A stretch of DNA of 41,147 nucleotides from contig QALW01000013.1 in assembly GCA_003150515.1 (NCBI GenBank), forward strand, positions 1 through 41,147. The letters run 5' to 3'. Under the pieces are notes generated by a model, which saw nothing but the letters and a program-made list of their open reading frames with translations, made no database searches and was not told the DNA's origin. The position numbers were made by a program, and so were the translations under genes. Below, one piece after another: positions 6,566-14,951 of this stretch (within the stretch, counting starts at the first letter, position 1; each line of letters starts with the position of its first letter). This DNA comes from Selenomonadales bacterium. Its GTDB lineage: Bacteria; Bacillota; Clostridia; Christensenellales; QALW01.

Positions 6566-9500
6566 TTGTGTAAAAAGGTACTCAGCGTCTTATTGTGCGT
6601 GTGTCTCTGCGCCTCTCTTGCGGGAGGATTGGTGAAAAATATATTCGCCGTGCCTTCCATGGCGGCAGGAGACATTGCTTTTGGCAAGGTTGCCACTGCC
6701 AGCAGCAATTTGACCATCCGCTCAGGGCCGGGCACGAATTACGGCTCAATCCGATTGCTGCCCAAGGGATATATAGTGGAAATTATAACTCCTAATTATA
6801 TTCAGGGCTGGCATAAGGTGAAGTATTCGTATAGAACAGGCGGAGTTAATTACCGCAATGAAGTGGGCTATTGCTCGGCTGATTATGTAACCATTCTCCA
6901 GACGGGCGCAAAGCTGCTCAAATTGGTGTATGAAGAGGACGACTACTGCGTGAACGTGCGTTCAACCGCAGGGGGAGGCAGCATAACCGAATATGCCTCG
7001 GGCGCCTATATGGAATGGGACGGCACTAAATCCGGCCGCTATTATAAGGTGTATAACGCTTATGAGCAGGCCTGGTATTATGTGCACGATTCGGTGGCCG
7101 TTCAATACGATACCAGCACGGGAGTAAATTATCCTTCTGCCGCCGCCGGCATAGAGGAAAATACAATCTATAACATCCAAAACGTTTCAAGCGGGCTGTA
7201 TATGTATTCTTCGGGCACCTCGGGCGGCAATATTACCCAAAGCGCTCTTGAGCAGACGGGCAATTGCCGCTGGAAATTCGTTTTGCTGAGCGACGGCTAT
7301 TATAAGATAGTTTCGGCTCTGGACAGCAATATGGTGCTTGCGGCGGCCTCAAGCGGAGAAGGCCAGCAGAACCTTACGCTTGCGAGCGACAGCGACGCCG
7401 CCAATAAGCGCTGGAATATAATAAAGCAGGGCAATTATTATATATTCCGCTCAAAGAGCAGCGATAGGAATTATTCGGCGGCCAGCCAGAACAGCAGCTC
7501 GGGCTCTGTGCTGATTCAGCAGGCCAACAGCAGCGGCAATAATCAATATTGGGCGCTGAGCGAGCCGTCTCTTTCGCCGCCCGTCATTTCCATAGAGCCT
7601 GAAACTCTTACCAATCAGGACGTTACTGTTACCATTGCTTTTCCCAGTCAGGCTTCAGTAAAGCAATACAGCATAGATAACGGGGCCTGGCAGAATTATA
7701 CCGCGCCTTTCAGCGTGCAGCTAAACAGCACGGTTTCCGCCCGGTATTATGACGCTCAGGGCTTAATTTCGCCAAGCGCGACCTATACTATTTCCAATAT
7801 AGATAAAACGCCGCCCACGGCGCCCGAAATATCGGCTTCAGTTCAGGAGGAGGGCGCAATTATAAGCATAAGCTATCCTTCGGACGCGGCGGTAAAGCAA
7901 TATCGCATAGATAACGGGGCCTGGCAGGATTATACTCAAAGCTTTACCCTTTTCCAGGGCGGCACGGTAACGGCGCGCTGCTACGACCAGGCGGGCAATG
8001 CGTCCGATTTGGCTTCGTATGAAATTTCTCTTCCGCCGGCGGCGCCCGTCTTTATCAGTCAGCCCGACGGCTCGGTGGCCAGCGACAGCTATACCATTAC
8101 TATAAATTATCCCGATTCGGCCGTGGTAAAGCAGTATCGGTTAGGCCAAAGCGGCCAATGGCTGGATTATACGGGCAGCCTGGTTATAACTCAGAGCCTG
8201 ACTGTTTACGCCAAATGCTATAACGCCGCGGGCGAAGTTTCTCCCACGGCTGAATATCAGGTGGTAATCCAGGAGGCTTCGGCTCTTGAAGCGCCTCAAA
8301 TATCGGCCAGCCCCTCTCTTGAGCAAGTCACTTCCGGGCCTGTAATTATAACCCTGACTGTGCCCGAGGAGGCGGACGGAGCTCAATACCGCATAGATTC
8401 GGGCGAATGGCAGGAATATGCTCAGCCCTTTGAGATAAATGCCAACGCGCTCATAGAGGCGCGCAGCGTCGGGGGAGGGGAATATTCCTCGGTTGCATGC
8501 TATGAGGTGAAAAACATAACTTCTTTTGCACAGCCTCCCGCCCCTTCGTCTCCCGCTGAAAATCCCGAGGAGGGCGGCATGCTGTATATCATGCGGGCGT
8601 GCCTGCTGTATGAGCTGCCCAATGTTGAAGCGGACAGCGTGGCGGCCCTTAATCTGAATGTCCAGGTTAAGCTTTATGAATATGACGCGGACAATTCAGG
8701 CTGGAGCATTGTAAAGCATCCGGACGGATATGTGGGCTATGTGCCCAATTCGGTTCTGTCTGAAATCCAGACGGTTGATTCTCCCTATAAGGAGATGGAT
8801 ATCCTTAACATCTGGGCGCCCTATGAGCCGGACGCATATTATATGTCCCCGGACGGAACGGGAACTGTCCAGGAAATTCCTATGCTTACGGCGCAGACCG
8901 CTTACGTCCTTTATGTTCTGGAGACGGATGAGGGCGTTAAATATGCGGCTATTCCCGATGTAACAAATATTTCCGCGGCTTCCCGGCCGGTGGGCTGGGT
9001 GCTGGGCAATGCAAGCAGAGTGTATAGAAGCAGCCAAACCGCTTCGGAAAGCTATTATTCCAGAGAATTTCCCGTTAAATACGTCAATGGAGCCGGCCTG
9101 TTTCTTACTTCTGTTTCCCAGTCGTCCGTTCAGCCCCAGATAAGCGGCATGGCGCTGGATTTCAATCAGGAGGTAACGGTCTTATTTACCGCTGAGGATA
9201 TAGGCCAGTCCGTGGTTATGACGCAGAACGGATATATAGGCTGGCTGGATACGGACAAGCTTGCCGATGAAAAGACGGATGTGCAGGAGGAGACAGTTTT
9301 CCTCACAATGCAGGTGACCTATCCCGACGGCCTGAATCTCAGAAGTGGTCCCGCCGTGAGCTACGATCTCATAGCCGAGCTTCCGCTTTACAGCCTGGTT
9401 GAGGTTATATCAGAGGGAATAAATACTCCCTGGGCCCTTGTCAGAGTGAAGAGCGACGACGCCCAGCTGGACGGCCTGATCGGCTACTGCTCGCTGAATC

Positions 9501-11953
9501 TCACGCAGCATTTTGCCGGCAGCTCGGCCATTTCAGAGGATTTATGGGTAACTATGTATACCATTGAGAGCGCGTCCCTTCTTAAACAGCCCGCTTCGGG
9601 CGCCCAGACTGCGTCTGAGCTTAACGTGGCTTCGCCTGTCTCGGCGGCGGCCGGCGCTTCAAGGGGAGATTATTATCTGGTTAAAACTCAAGACGGCGCT
9701 TACGGATATATACATAAGGATTACCTTTCCTTTATTCAGCCGGCGGAACCCGGCCCGGCCGAATATAAGACCAATAAGGATCAGGTAATTCTGTCTGCGA
9801 ACGAAGTGAATATCAGCACGGATTATTATCTGCCCAAGGGGCTTTATGTAAATGTTGTTTGGGAAAGCGATACTCAATACGGAGTATATATCCCCGGCGA
9901 CAACAATCACAGCGGCAGAGCGGGCTTTATAGACAAAGCGGATTTGGAGCTGGTTAATTATAACCGCTTTGACGAATGGCAGGAGAATTATCAGACTTAT
10001 TACGTTCAGGAGGCCACTCCTTTCAGGATGGTTCCCGACGCGCATTCTGATTATGATTACACCTTTGATATAAACGAGACGGTGACCGTTATCATGCTGG
10101 ATTACGATTCTCAGTGGGCTCTGGTGTACGCCGATTACGGCGTGGACTGCCTGGGCTATGTGTATTCTCAGTTCCTGGGCCTTGCTCCGGCGGCAACCGC
10201 GCCCAGCCCGACCGTTATAGACGTAAACCAGTCCGTTCAGCTTGTGGGCAACTGCCTGGAGGAAACCCCTGTTTTGGCAACTCTTACGCCCAGTAATATT
10301 GAAAGCCTGGAAGTGCTGGAGGAAGTGTATGTGCTCAATACCGGCAAATACTGGTACGCCGTGCGCGTAATATCGCAGGACAGCACGCTTAACGATATGG
10401 CGGGATATGTTTTCAAGCAGGACGGCTTGTATTTTACAGTAGACGAGGGCAGCCAGACATGGTACAATCTGAATAATCAGAATATGTATTCCTCCGGCAA
10501 CGGCGTCCGCATACGCAGAAAGCCGGATACAAGCGACGACTCTAATATAATAACCACCGTAAATAAGGGCCAGGACGTCAGGGTGGTATATAAAAACTTT
10601 AACGACGAATGGTCCATAGTGCGCGGCTCCAATTATATAGGCTATATGTATAACGAATATATTTCGGAGGTGCGCCAGAATGATTCCCAGTATATAAAGA
10701 CCATGGCCGTAAGGAACGCGGTCAATCTCCGCACCGGTCCGGGCACGGGTTATGAAGAAATTCTTGAAATTCCTGCGGGAGCGCAGGTAAACGTTATTGA
10801 CATGAACGATTCTAAGTGGTATCATATAGAGTATCAGGGGAACACGGGCTATTGCTCCTCCAGTTATCTTTATGATATCGGCGGTTCCAGCGGCGAGCTT
10901 CCCGAGGGCTTTGAGGACGCGATGTTCCTTAAGCATGACGATTATTATGCCGTAGGCGCCGTAAGATATACTTATATCGCCAATGACGTTATGAATCTTA
11001 GAAGCGCGCCCAGCGGCGGAAGCGTAGTGGCTGCCCTGGCCAACGATACCGCCGTTACCATTCTGGAGCAGACGGATTATAGCGATTCATATGTAAAAGT
11101 CAGAGTCAACAGCACAAATCAAGTAGGTTATATTTTCAAACCCAGCCTTTACGTTAGGCCTTTAGCCGGCCATTCATCAGATTCAGGCAAAATTATGTCC
11201 GATCATGTATTACAGGACGGATATAAGGAAGTTTTAAAGGAAATGGCTGACGCTTTAGGCACCCATTATCTGGTGCTGGCAGGGATTTTGCAATGTGAAT
11301 GTTCGGGCATGCCTACTTATACTGATAATTGGATGCCCCTTATTCGTATAGAAGGCAAAAATTTATTATACAACTTGGGGCCGGAATATTGGCAAACTAT
11401 TAGGAATAATGGCTATGTTCTATATGCAAATTATAAAGCCGGCACAACGGAAATTACTTCATACGCACAATTAAAAGACATTGTTGAAAATAATAACCCG
11501 CCGGGATCTTGGTCGTTTCGCAAAAATGGAACCAGTATTAATTCGCCAACATTTGGCAGTATTGGGGTTAGAAAATATGGATATCTTTATGAATTGGCGG
11601 ATTTAGCGGGAGAAAAGAAAGAAGTGGTTTTTGACGCTACTAGTTATGGCTGCATGCAGCTTATGGGCAATAGCGCGAGCGGTTATAAGTTGGCTATGTC
11701 CGGCGAGAGTGTGTTAGACCGTATGTCTACGGGAAATGTAGAACAGATGGAATTTCTGTTTCGTTTTTTGGACCATAAGCTTAATAATAGCAGCAATACT
11801 GAAAGAAGCCAGGCGCTAAAAACTCTTAAGAATGATCCATTTAATAATAGTGCGTTGAAAGTGGTAGGTAGAGCATATAATGGAGATTCTAGTTATGCGG
11901 ATGGATTAATAGCAGCCATGCAAATAATAGAAAGAAATAACGGCATGTCGTGA
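6566..11953 (+). CDS. Giant secreted SH3b-repeat protein with C-terminal N-acetylmuramidase-like domain
   Basis: TTG at 6566 is chosen as start because GGGGGTGA lies 5 nt upstream; it gives 1795 residues and a clean signal peptide (MCKKVLSVLLCVCLCASLAGG, cleavage near IFA-VPS). Approximate order: SH3b at 41-112 (LTIRSGPGTNYGS); a second SH3-like module at 113-181; a ricin-type beta-trefoil at 196-332 with CRW, KRW and QYW motifs; four ~75-residue chitobiase-like beta repeats at 336-650 (each with KQYRIDNGAWQDY-like cores); a series of SH3-like modules at 670-1535, several with NLRSGP or NLRTGPG; and a catalytic-like domain at 1542-1795. That last domain resembles the phage and bacterial N-acetylmuramidase family (DUF3380): QCECSG with the likely catalytic Glu, SYGCMQLMG, and RAYNGDSSYADG near the end. 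The role is inferred as wall binding and peptidoglycan cleavage. DNA becomes visibly AT-richer from about 11.17 kb. Confidence 0.85.
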   Translation: MCKKVLSVLLCVCLCASLAGGLVKNIFAVPSMAAGDIAFGKVATASSNLTIRSGPGTNYGSIRLLPKGYIVEIITPNYIQGWHKVKYSYRTGGVNYRNEVGYCSADYVTILQTGAKLLKLVYEEDDYCVNVRSTAGGGSITEYASGAYMEWDGTKSGRYYKVYNAYEQAWYYVHDSVAVQYDTSTGVNYPSAAAGIEENTIYNIQNVSSGLYMYSSGTSGGNITQSALEQTGNCRWKFVLLSDGYYKIVSALDSNMVLAAASSGEGQQNLTLASDSDAANKRWNIIKQGNYYIFRSKSSDRNYSAASQNSSSGSVLIQQANSSGNNQYWALSEPSLSPPVISIEPETLTNQDVTVTIAFPSQASVKQYSIDNGAWQNYTAPFSVQLNSTVSARYYDAQGLISPSATYTISNIDKTPPTAPEISASVQEEGAIISISYPSDAAVKQYRIDNGAWQDYTQSFTLFQGGTVTARCYDQAGNASDLASYEISLPPAAPVFISQPDGSVASDSYTITINYPDSAVVKQYRLGQSGQWLDYTGSLVITQSLTVYAKCYNAAGEVSPTAEYQVVIQEASALEAPQISASPSLEQVTSGPVIITLTVPEEADGAQYRIDSGEWQEYAQPFEINANALIEARSVGGGEYSSVACYEVKNITSFAQPPAPSSPAENPEEGGMLYIMRACLLYELPNVEADSVAALNLNVQVKLYEYDADNSGWSIVKHPDGYVGYVPNSVLSEIQTVDSPYKEMDILNIWAPYEPDAYYMSPDGTGTVQEIPMLTAQTAYVLYVLETDEGVKYAAIPDVTNISAASRPVGWVLGNASRVYRSSQTASESYYSREFPVKYVNGAGLFLTSVSQSSVQPQISGMALDFNQEVTVLFTAEDIGQSVVMTQNGYIGWLDTDKLADEKTDVQEETVFLTMQVTYPDGLNLRSGPAVSYDLIAELPLYSLVEVISEGINTPWALVRVKSDDAQLDGLIGYCSLNLTQHFAGSSAISEDLWVTMYTIESASLLKQPASGAQTASELNVASPVSAAAGASRGDYYLVKTQDGAYGYIHKDYLSFIQPAEPGPAEYKTNKDQVILSANEVNISTDYYLPKGLYVNVVWESDTQYGVYIPGDNNHSGRAGFIDKADLELVNYNRFDEWQENYQTYYVQEATPFRMVPDAHSDYDYTFDINETVTVIMLDYDSQWALVYADYGVDCLGYVYSQFLGLAPAATAPSPTVIDVNQSVQLVGNCLEETPVLATLTPSNIESLEVLEEVYVLNTGKYWYAVRVISQDSTLNDMAGYVFKQDGLYFTVDEGSQTWYNLNNQNMYSSGNGVRIRRKPDTSDDSNIITTVNKGQDVRVVYKNFNDEWSIVRGSNYIGYMYNEYISEVRQNDSQYIKTMAVRNAVNLRTGPGTGYEEILEIPAGAQVNVIDMNDSKWYHIEYQGNTGYCSSSYLYDIGGSSGELPEGFEDAMFLKHDDYYAVGAVRYTYIANDVMNLRSAPSGGSVVAALANDTAVTILEQTDYSDSYVKVRVNSTNQVGYIFKPSLYVRPLAGHSSDSGKIMSDHVLQDGYKEVLKEMADALGTHYLVLAGILQCECSGMPTYTDNWMPLIRIEGKNLLYNLGPEYWQTIRNNGYVLYANYKAGTTEITSYAQLKDIVENNNPPGSWSFRKNGTSINSPTFGSIGVRKYGYLYELADLAGEKKEVVFDATSYGCMQLMGNSASGYKLAMSGESVLDRMSTGNVEQMEFLFRFLDHKLNNSSNTERSQALKTLKNDPFNNSALKVVGRAYNGDSSYADGLIAAMQIIERNNGMS

Positions 11954-11973
11954 TAAGAAAGGAGAAAAGAAGT

Positions 11974-13275
11974 ATGAAAAGATTTAGATTTTTGTCCATT
12001 CTGATTATCGCGATAATGCTGGCAGGGTGCGGGACGGAGACAGTTAATAATTCCGCTACGGCTCCTGGAGGGACGACGGGCGCTACGGTTCAAGCTACGG
12101 CCCGGCCTACGGACGGATATGAAACTCAAAGCATTCAGACGGAGGGGCAGACGCAATCTGCCCCCACGTCCGGCAATACCTCCGGAACCACGGCTAAGCC
12201 TACGGCTTCTTCCAGTCCAGTACAAAATGAGATTAAGAACGGTCCGGCAAATAATTTATTGCGGATAGACAATTATATATATACATATATAATTTCAAAC
12301 GATAACAAACCGGACGAGGGAGAAACTTATCGCATAGATATTCAGTCTGGGCATTCCGAGCGGATTAACGACGTGCCAATGTATAATATGATGTATAATA
12401 ATGGGTGGATATACTATACATATTATATTACATATCTTGGCGATCCTTATCATGAGGAATGGAATGAGCTGGGATTCTGCCGTATGAAACCGGATGGTTC
12501 TCAGAAGAATCTTTTATGCAAATTACCATGCGCAATAAGAAATACATTTATACAAGACGGATATTTATACGCTATAACTGATATATATAGCAGTTATGAC
12601 TATGAATATAATGATGATATACAAAGACCCGTAAGATTTAAAATGAACAGCGACGGCAGTTTAGGTAATCCGGAGTATATATTTAATGATAAAAATATTG
12701 CCGCTGCGGATATGCTTTATTATAACGGCAGCTTGTATTATACTAGAAACAGCGGCTACGGATATGTTGAAACAGAGTATGATGACTTTGGATTGTATAA
12801 ATGTAAACCGGACGGAACGGATAATATAAAGATAGGTAAAATATTGAATGGAAAACATAACTATTTTATTAATGACCATTATTGGTTTTTTATCTATGAC
12901 GACTGGATTTATTACAGCATAGAAGATTTGGATAATGATAATAATGATGCAATATATAAAATGCGTCTGGACGGAACGGGAATTATGCTTCTGTGTGATG
13001 GTTTGGACGTAAGAGACGGTTTGAACTATATGGATGGCTGGGTATATTTTACTTCTTGGAATGCAACAAAATCTGTTTATATGCTTTGTCGGGTGAAAAA
13101 TGATGGTACCGGATACGAGGTTTTGTTTGAAGGCGGAGCGGGATATAATAATATAAATCTGACGCTCACAGAGAAGTATATTATTTATGGAGAAACGATA
13201 TATGGGACAACAAAGGATGATAATATTTACAGAATGAACCTTGACGGAAGCGATAGGGTAAAACTGGAACCATAA
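11974..13275 (+). CDS. Lipoprotein with DUF5050-like beta-propeller (paralogue 1)
   Basis: The start is set at 11974 (AAAGGAG 9 nt upstream), giving MKRFRFLSILIIAIMLAGCG, a lipoprotein signal with lipobox LAGC and lipidated Cys19; the protein has 433 residues. Residues 20-85 are a Thr/Ser/Ala-rich linker. The rest consists of repeated blades of the type GWIYY ... YRMNLDGSD (for example NNGWIYYTYY, YKMRLDGTG, MDGWVYFTS), typical of DUF5050 beta-propellers. It should sit on the outer face of the membrane; the ligand is unknown. It starts 20 nt after the muramidase stop, so it is probably co-transcribed, and ends at a strong terminator. Its first 210 nt are about 97% identical to the next gene, while the rest has diverged. 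Base composition is AT-rich. Confidence 0.85.
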   Translation: MKRFRFLSILIIAIMLAGCGTETVNNSATAPGGTTGATVQATARPTDGYETQSIQTEGQTQSAPTSGNTSGTTAKPTASSSPVQNEIKNGPANNLLRIDNYIYTYIISNDNKPDEGETYRIDIQSGHSERINDVPMYNMMYNNGWIYYTYYITYLGDPYHEEWNELGFCRMKPDGSQKNLLCKLPCAIRNTFIQDGYLYAITDIYSSYDYEYNDDIQRPVRFKMNSDGSLGNPEYIFNDKNIAAADMLYYNGSLYYTRNSGYGYVETEYDDFGLYKCKPDGTDNIKIGKILNGKHNYFINDHYWFFIYDDWIYYSIEDLDNDNNDAIYKMRLDGTGIMLLCDGLDVRDGLNYMDGWVYFTSWNATKSVYMLCRVKNDGTGYEVLFEGGAGYNNINLTLTEKYIIYGETIYGTTKDDNIYRMNLDGSDRVKLEP

Positions 13276-13315
13276 TTAATAATCCAGACAATATCTTCTT
13301 TCATTTTTTGGCTTG

Positions 13316-13353
13316 ACATCAGGCGCGGTGTATACCGCGCCTGATGTTTTTTT
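13316..13353 (+). terminator. Intrinsic terminator after lipoprotein 1
   Basis: A perfect 14-bp stem pairs 13316-13329 (ACATCAGGCGCGGT) with 13334-13347, with loop GTAT and a run of seven T starting at the foot of the stem. The left flank and stem recur after lipoprotein 2, where a cloverleaf palindrome occupies the loop. Confidence 0.95.
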
Positions 13354-13397
13354 GAGGGTGTAATAAAAGCTTCTGCGAAAAGTAACAGTTTTGTCTG

Positions 13398-13426
13398 TTG
13401 ACATGTAAAAATGTCGGTGATATTAT
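13398..13426 (+). promoter_or_regulatory. Promoter of lipoprotein 2
   Basis: TTGACA (13398-13403), a 17-nt spacer and TATTAT (13421-13426), with a TGA extended -10. It lies between the terminator of lipoprotein 1 and the next start codon, so the second gene is a separate transcription unit. Confidence 0.85.
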
Positions 13427-13485
13427 TAAAGAGCATTTTATTAAGATTTTTGCAGGCATATTCAGATTTTCCGGAGGCAAGGCAT

Positions 13486-13698
13486 ATGAAAAGATTTAGA
13501 TTTTTATCCATTCTGATTATCGCGATAACGCTGGCGGGGTGCGGGACGGAGACAGTTAATAATTCCGCTACGGCTCCCGGAGGGACGACGGGCGCTACGG
13601 TTCAAGCTACGGCCCGGCCTACGGACGGATATGAAACGCAAAGCATTCAGACGGAGGGGCAGACGCAATCTGCCCCCACGTCCGGCAATACCTCGGCT
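13486..13698 (+). repeat. Near-identical 5' segment shared with 11974-12186
   Basis: The first ~210 nt of the two lipoprotein genes differ at about five positions, mostly silent. The following sequence is far more diverged at both DNA and protein level. Upstream sequences are not alike, so the identity block begins at the start codon. Confidence 0.9.
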
Positions 13699-14760
13699 TC
13701 AACATTGGAGCCGGCCGTTTCCAGCGAGCCGACGCCCGTTGCTTTTGAGGCCCAGAATGGAATCAATAATGAAAACATTATTCAACTAGGCAATTATATT
13801 TATTATGTTTCGGGAGAACGGGAACGTGACCAGGGCGTAACGTATCGTATGGACGTTCGTACAGGCAAGCCGGAGCAGTTTAATGATGTTCAGATGTTAA
13901 ATATGGTATATCATGACGGCTGGATTTATTATATATATTATGAGCGTGAACATGAGGATCCTTATCATGAGGAGGACGACGAAATATATTTCAGCCGCAT
14001 AAAGCCTGATGGTTCCCAGAAAGGGCCGAGGAGCGAGATGCCTCATCAAGTGAGGAACGTTTTTATTTATGACGGTTATGTATACGCTATATCGGACATG
14101 TTTATTTATAACAGGGAATATGATGATAGGAATATACCGGTGAGATTTAAACTGTACAGCGACGGCACTCTGGGGGAACGAGAAACCATATTTAACGACA
14201 GGTCTATTCGGACTAGTAGAATGGCGGTTTACGAGGGCTGGTTATACTATACGATGGATAACGACGACGGAATGGTATCATCTGTAGAGCGAGAGGATTA
14301 TGGGCTGTATAAATGCAGAATAAACGGCGCCGATATTCAAAAATTAGTCAATGCTGAGGATTATCTTAAAGGCCAGTATGTGACGTTTTTCATAGCTGAC
14401 GGCTGGTTGTATTACAGCATTAATAATTTGGATGCGAACGGCGACGCAATATATAAAATGAGTTTAGACGGTTCTCAAAAAATTACAGTTTATGATAATT
14501 GCAATTTATTGTATGGTTTGAATTATATGGATGGCTGTATTTATTTTGAGACAGAAAATAACGGGCGCTATGAATACTGCAGAATTCTTGCTAACGGAGA
14601 AGATTTTGAAAAGCTTGCGAATATTTCTTCTTTAGAACATGATGTAATAGGGGTAACGGCTGATTGTTTAATTTATAATAATATTACTGTAAAGGGCGGA
14701 TTATATAAAATGGATTTAAACGGCGGCAATGTAGTAGAATTAAGCGCAGCGTATTATTAA
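13486..14760 (+). CDS. Lipoprotein with DUF5050-like beta-propeller (paralogue 2)
   Basis: ATG at 13486 with GGAGG 8 nt upstream gives 424 residues. The signal MKRFRFLSILIIAITLAGCG has lipobox LAGC with Cys19. The Thr/Ala-rich linker is almost residue-for-residue that of the upstream paralogue to about residue 70, then the sequences diverge. Blade motifs include HDGWIYYIYYE, KPDGSQKG, ADGWLYYSINNLD, YKMSLDGSQ and YKMDLNGGN. It is probably an outer-surface lipoprotein of the same structural class. It has its own promoter, and a palindrome-filled terminator stem lies 38 nt after the stop. Confidence 0.85.
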   Translation: MKRFRFLSILIIAITLAGCGTETVNNSATAPGGTTGATVQATARPTDGYETQSIQTEGQTQSAPTSGNTSASTLEPAVSSEPTPVAFEAQNGINNENIIQLGNYIYYVSGERERDQGVTYRMDVRTGKPEQFNDVQMLNMVYHDGWIYYIYYEREHEDPYHEEDDEIYFSRIKPDGSQKGPRSEMPHQVRNVFIYDGYVYAISDMFIYNREYDDRNIPVRFKLYSDGTLGERETIFNDRSIRTSRMAVYEGWLYYTMDNDDGMVSSVEREDYGLYKCRINGADIQKLVNAEDYLKGQYVTFFIADGWLYYSINNLDANGDAIYKMSLDGSQKITVYDNCNLLYGLNYMDGCIYFETENNGRYEYCRILANGEDFEKLANISSLEHDVIGVTADCLIYNNITVKGGLYKMDLNGGNVVELSAAYY

Positions 14761-14798
14761 ATTGATTATTATCTAATATTCTTTCATTTTTTGGCTTG

Positions 14799-14924
14799 GC
14801 GTCAGGCGCGGCTTAATGCCGGCCGGCCGCTTGGCGGGCTTTGCCCGCCGAGGCCCCAGCCTTGCTGGGGCCGGGCCCCCGCCAGGGGGCAAGCGGCCGG
14901 CCGGCATTAAGCCGCGCCTGACGC
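14799..14924. repeat. GC-rich cloverleaf palindrome, copy B, inside a terminator stem
   Basis: A perfect 34-bp closing stem pairs 14799-14832 with 14891-14924. It encloses hairpins 14833-14839/14843-14849 (loop TTT), 14852-14860/14864-14872 (loop CTT) and 14875-14880/14885-14890 (loop GCCA). The outermost ~12 bp (GCGTCAGGCGCGG) are the terminator stem found after lipoprotein 1; the inner part is the reverse complement of the copy A core. It lies between convergent genes (lipoprotein 2 and the HAD phosphatase). No T-run follows the stem, so termination efficiency is uncertain. Confidence 0.93.
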
Positions 14925-14951
14925 ATTATACGCTGATTGTATTATCCATAT

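Noticed and set aside
9659..10936. Long open frame (425 codons) antisense to the muramidase gene
   Set aside because: It has no ribosome binding site or recognisable domain, and the sense frame has clear domains. It arises from codon bias of the Tyr/Asn/Asp-rich sense protein.
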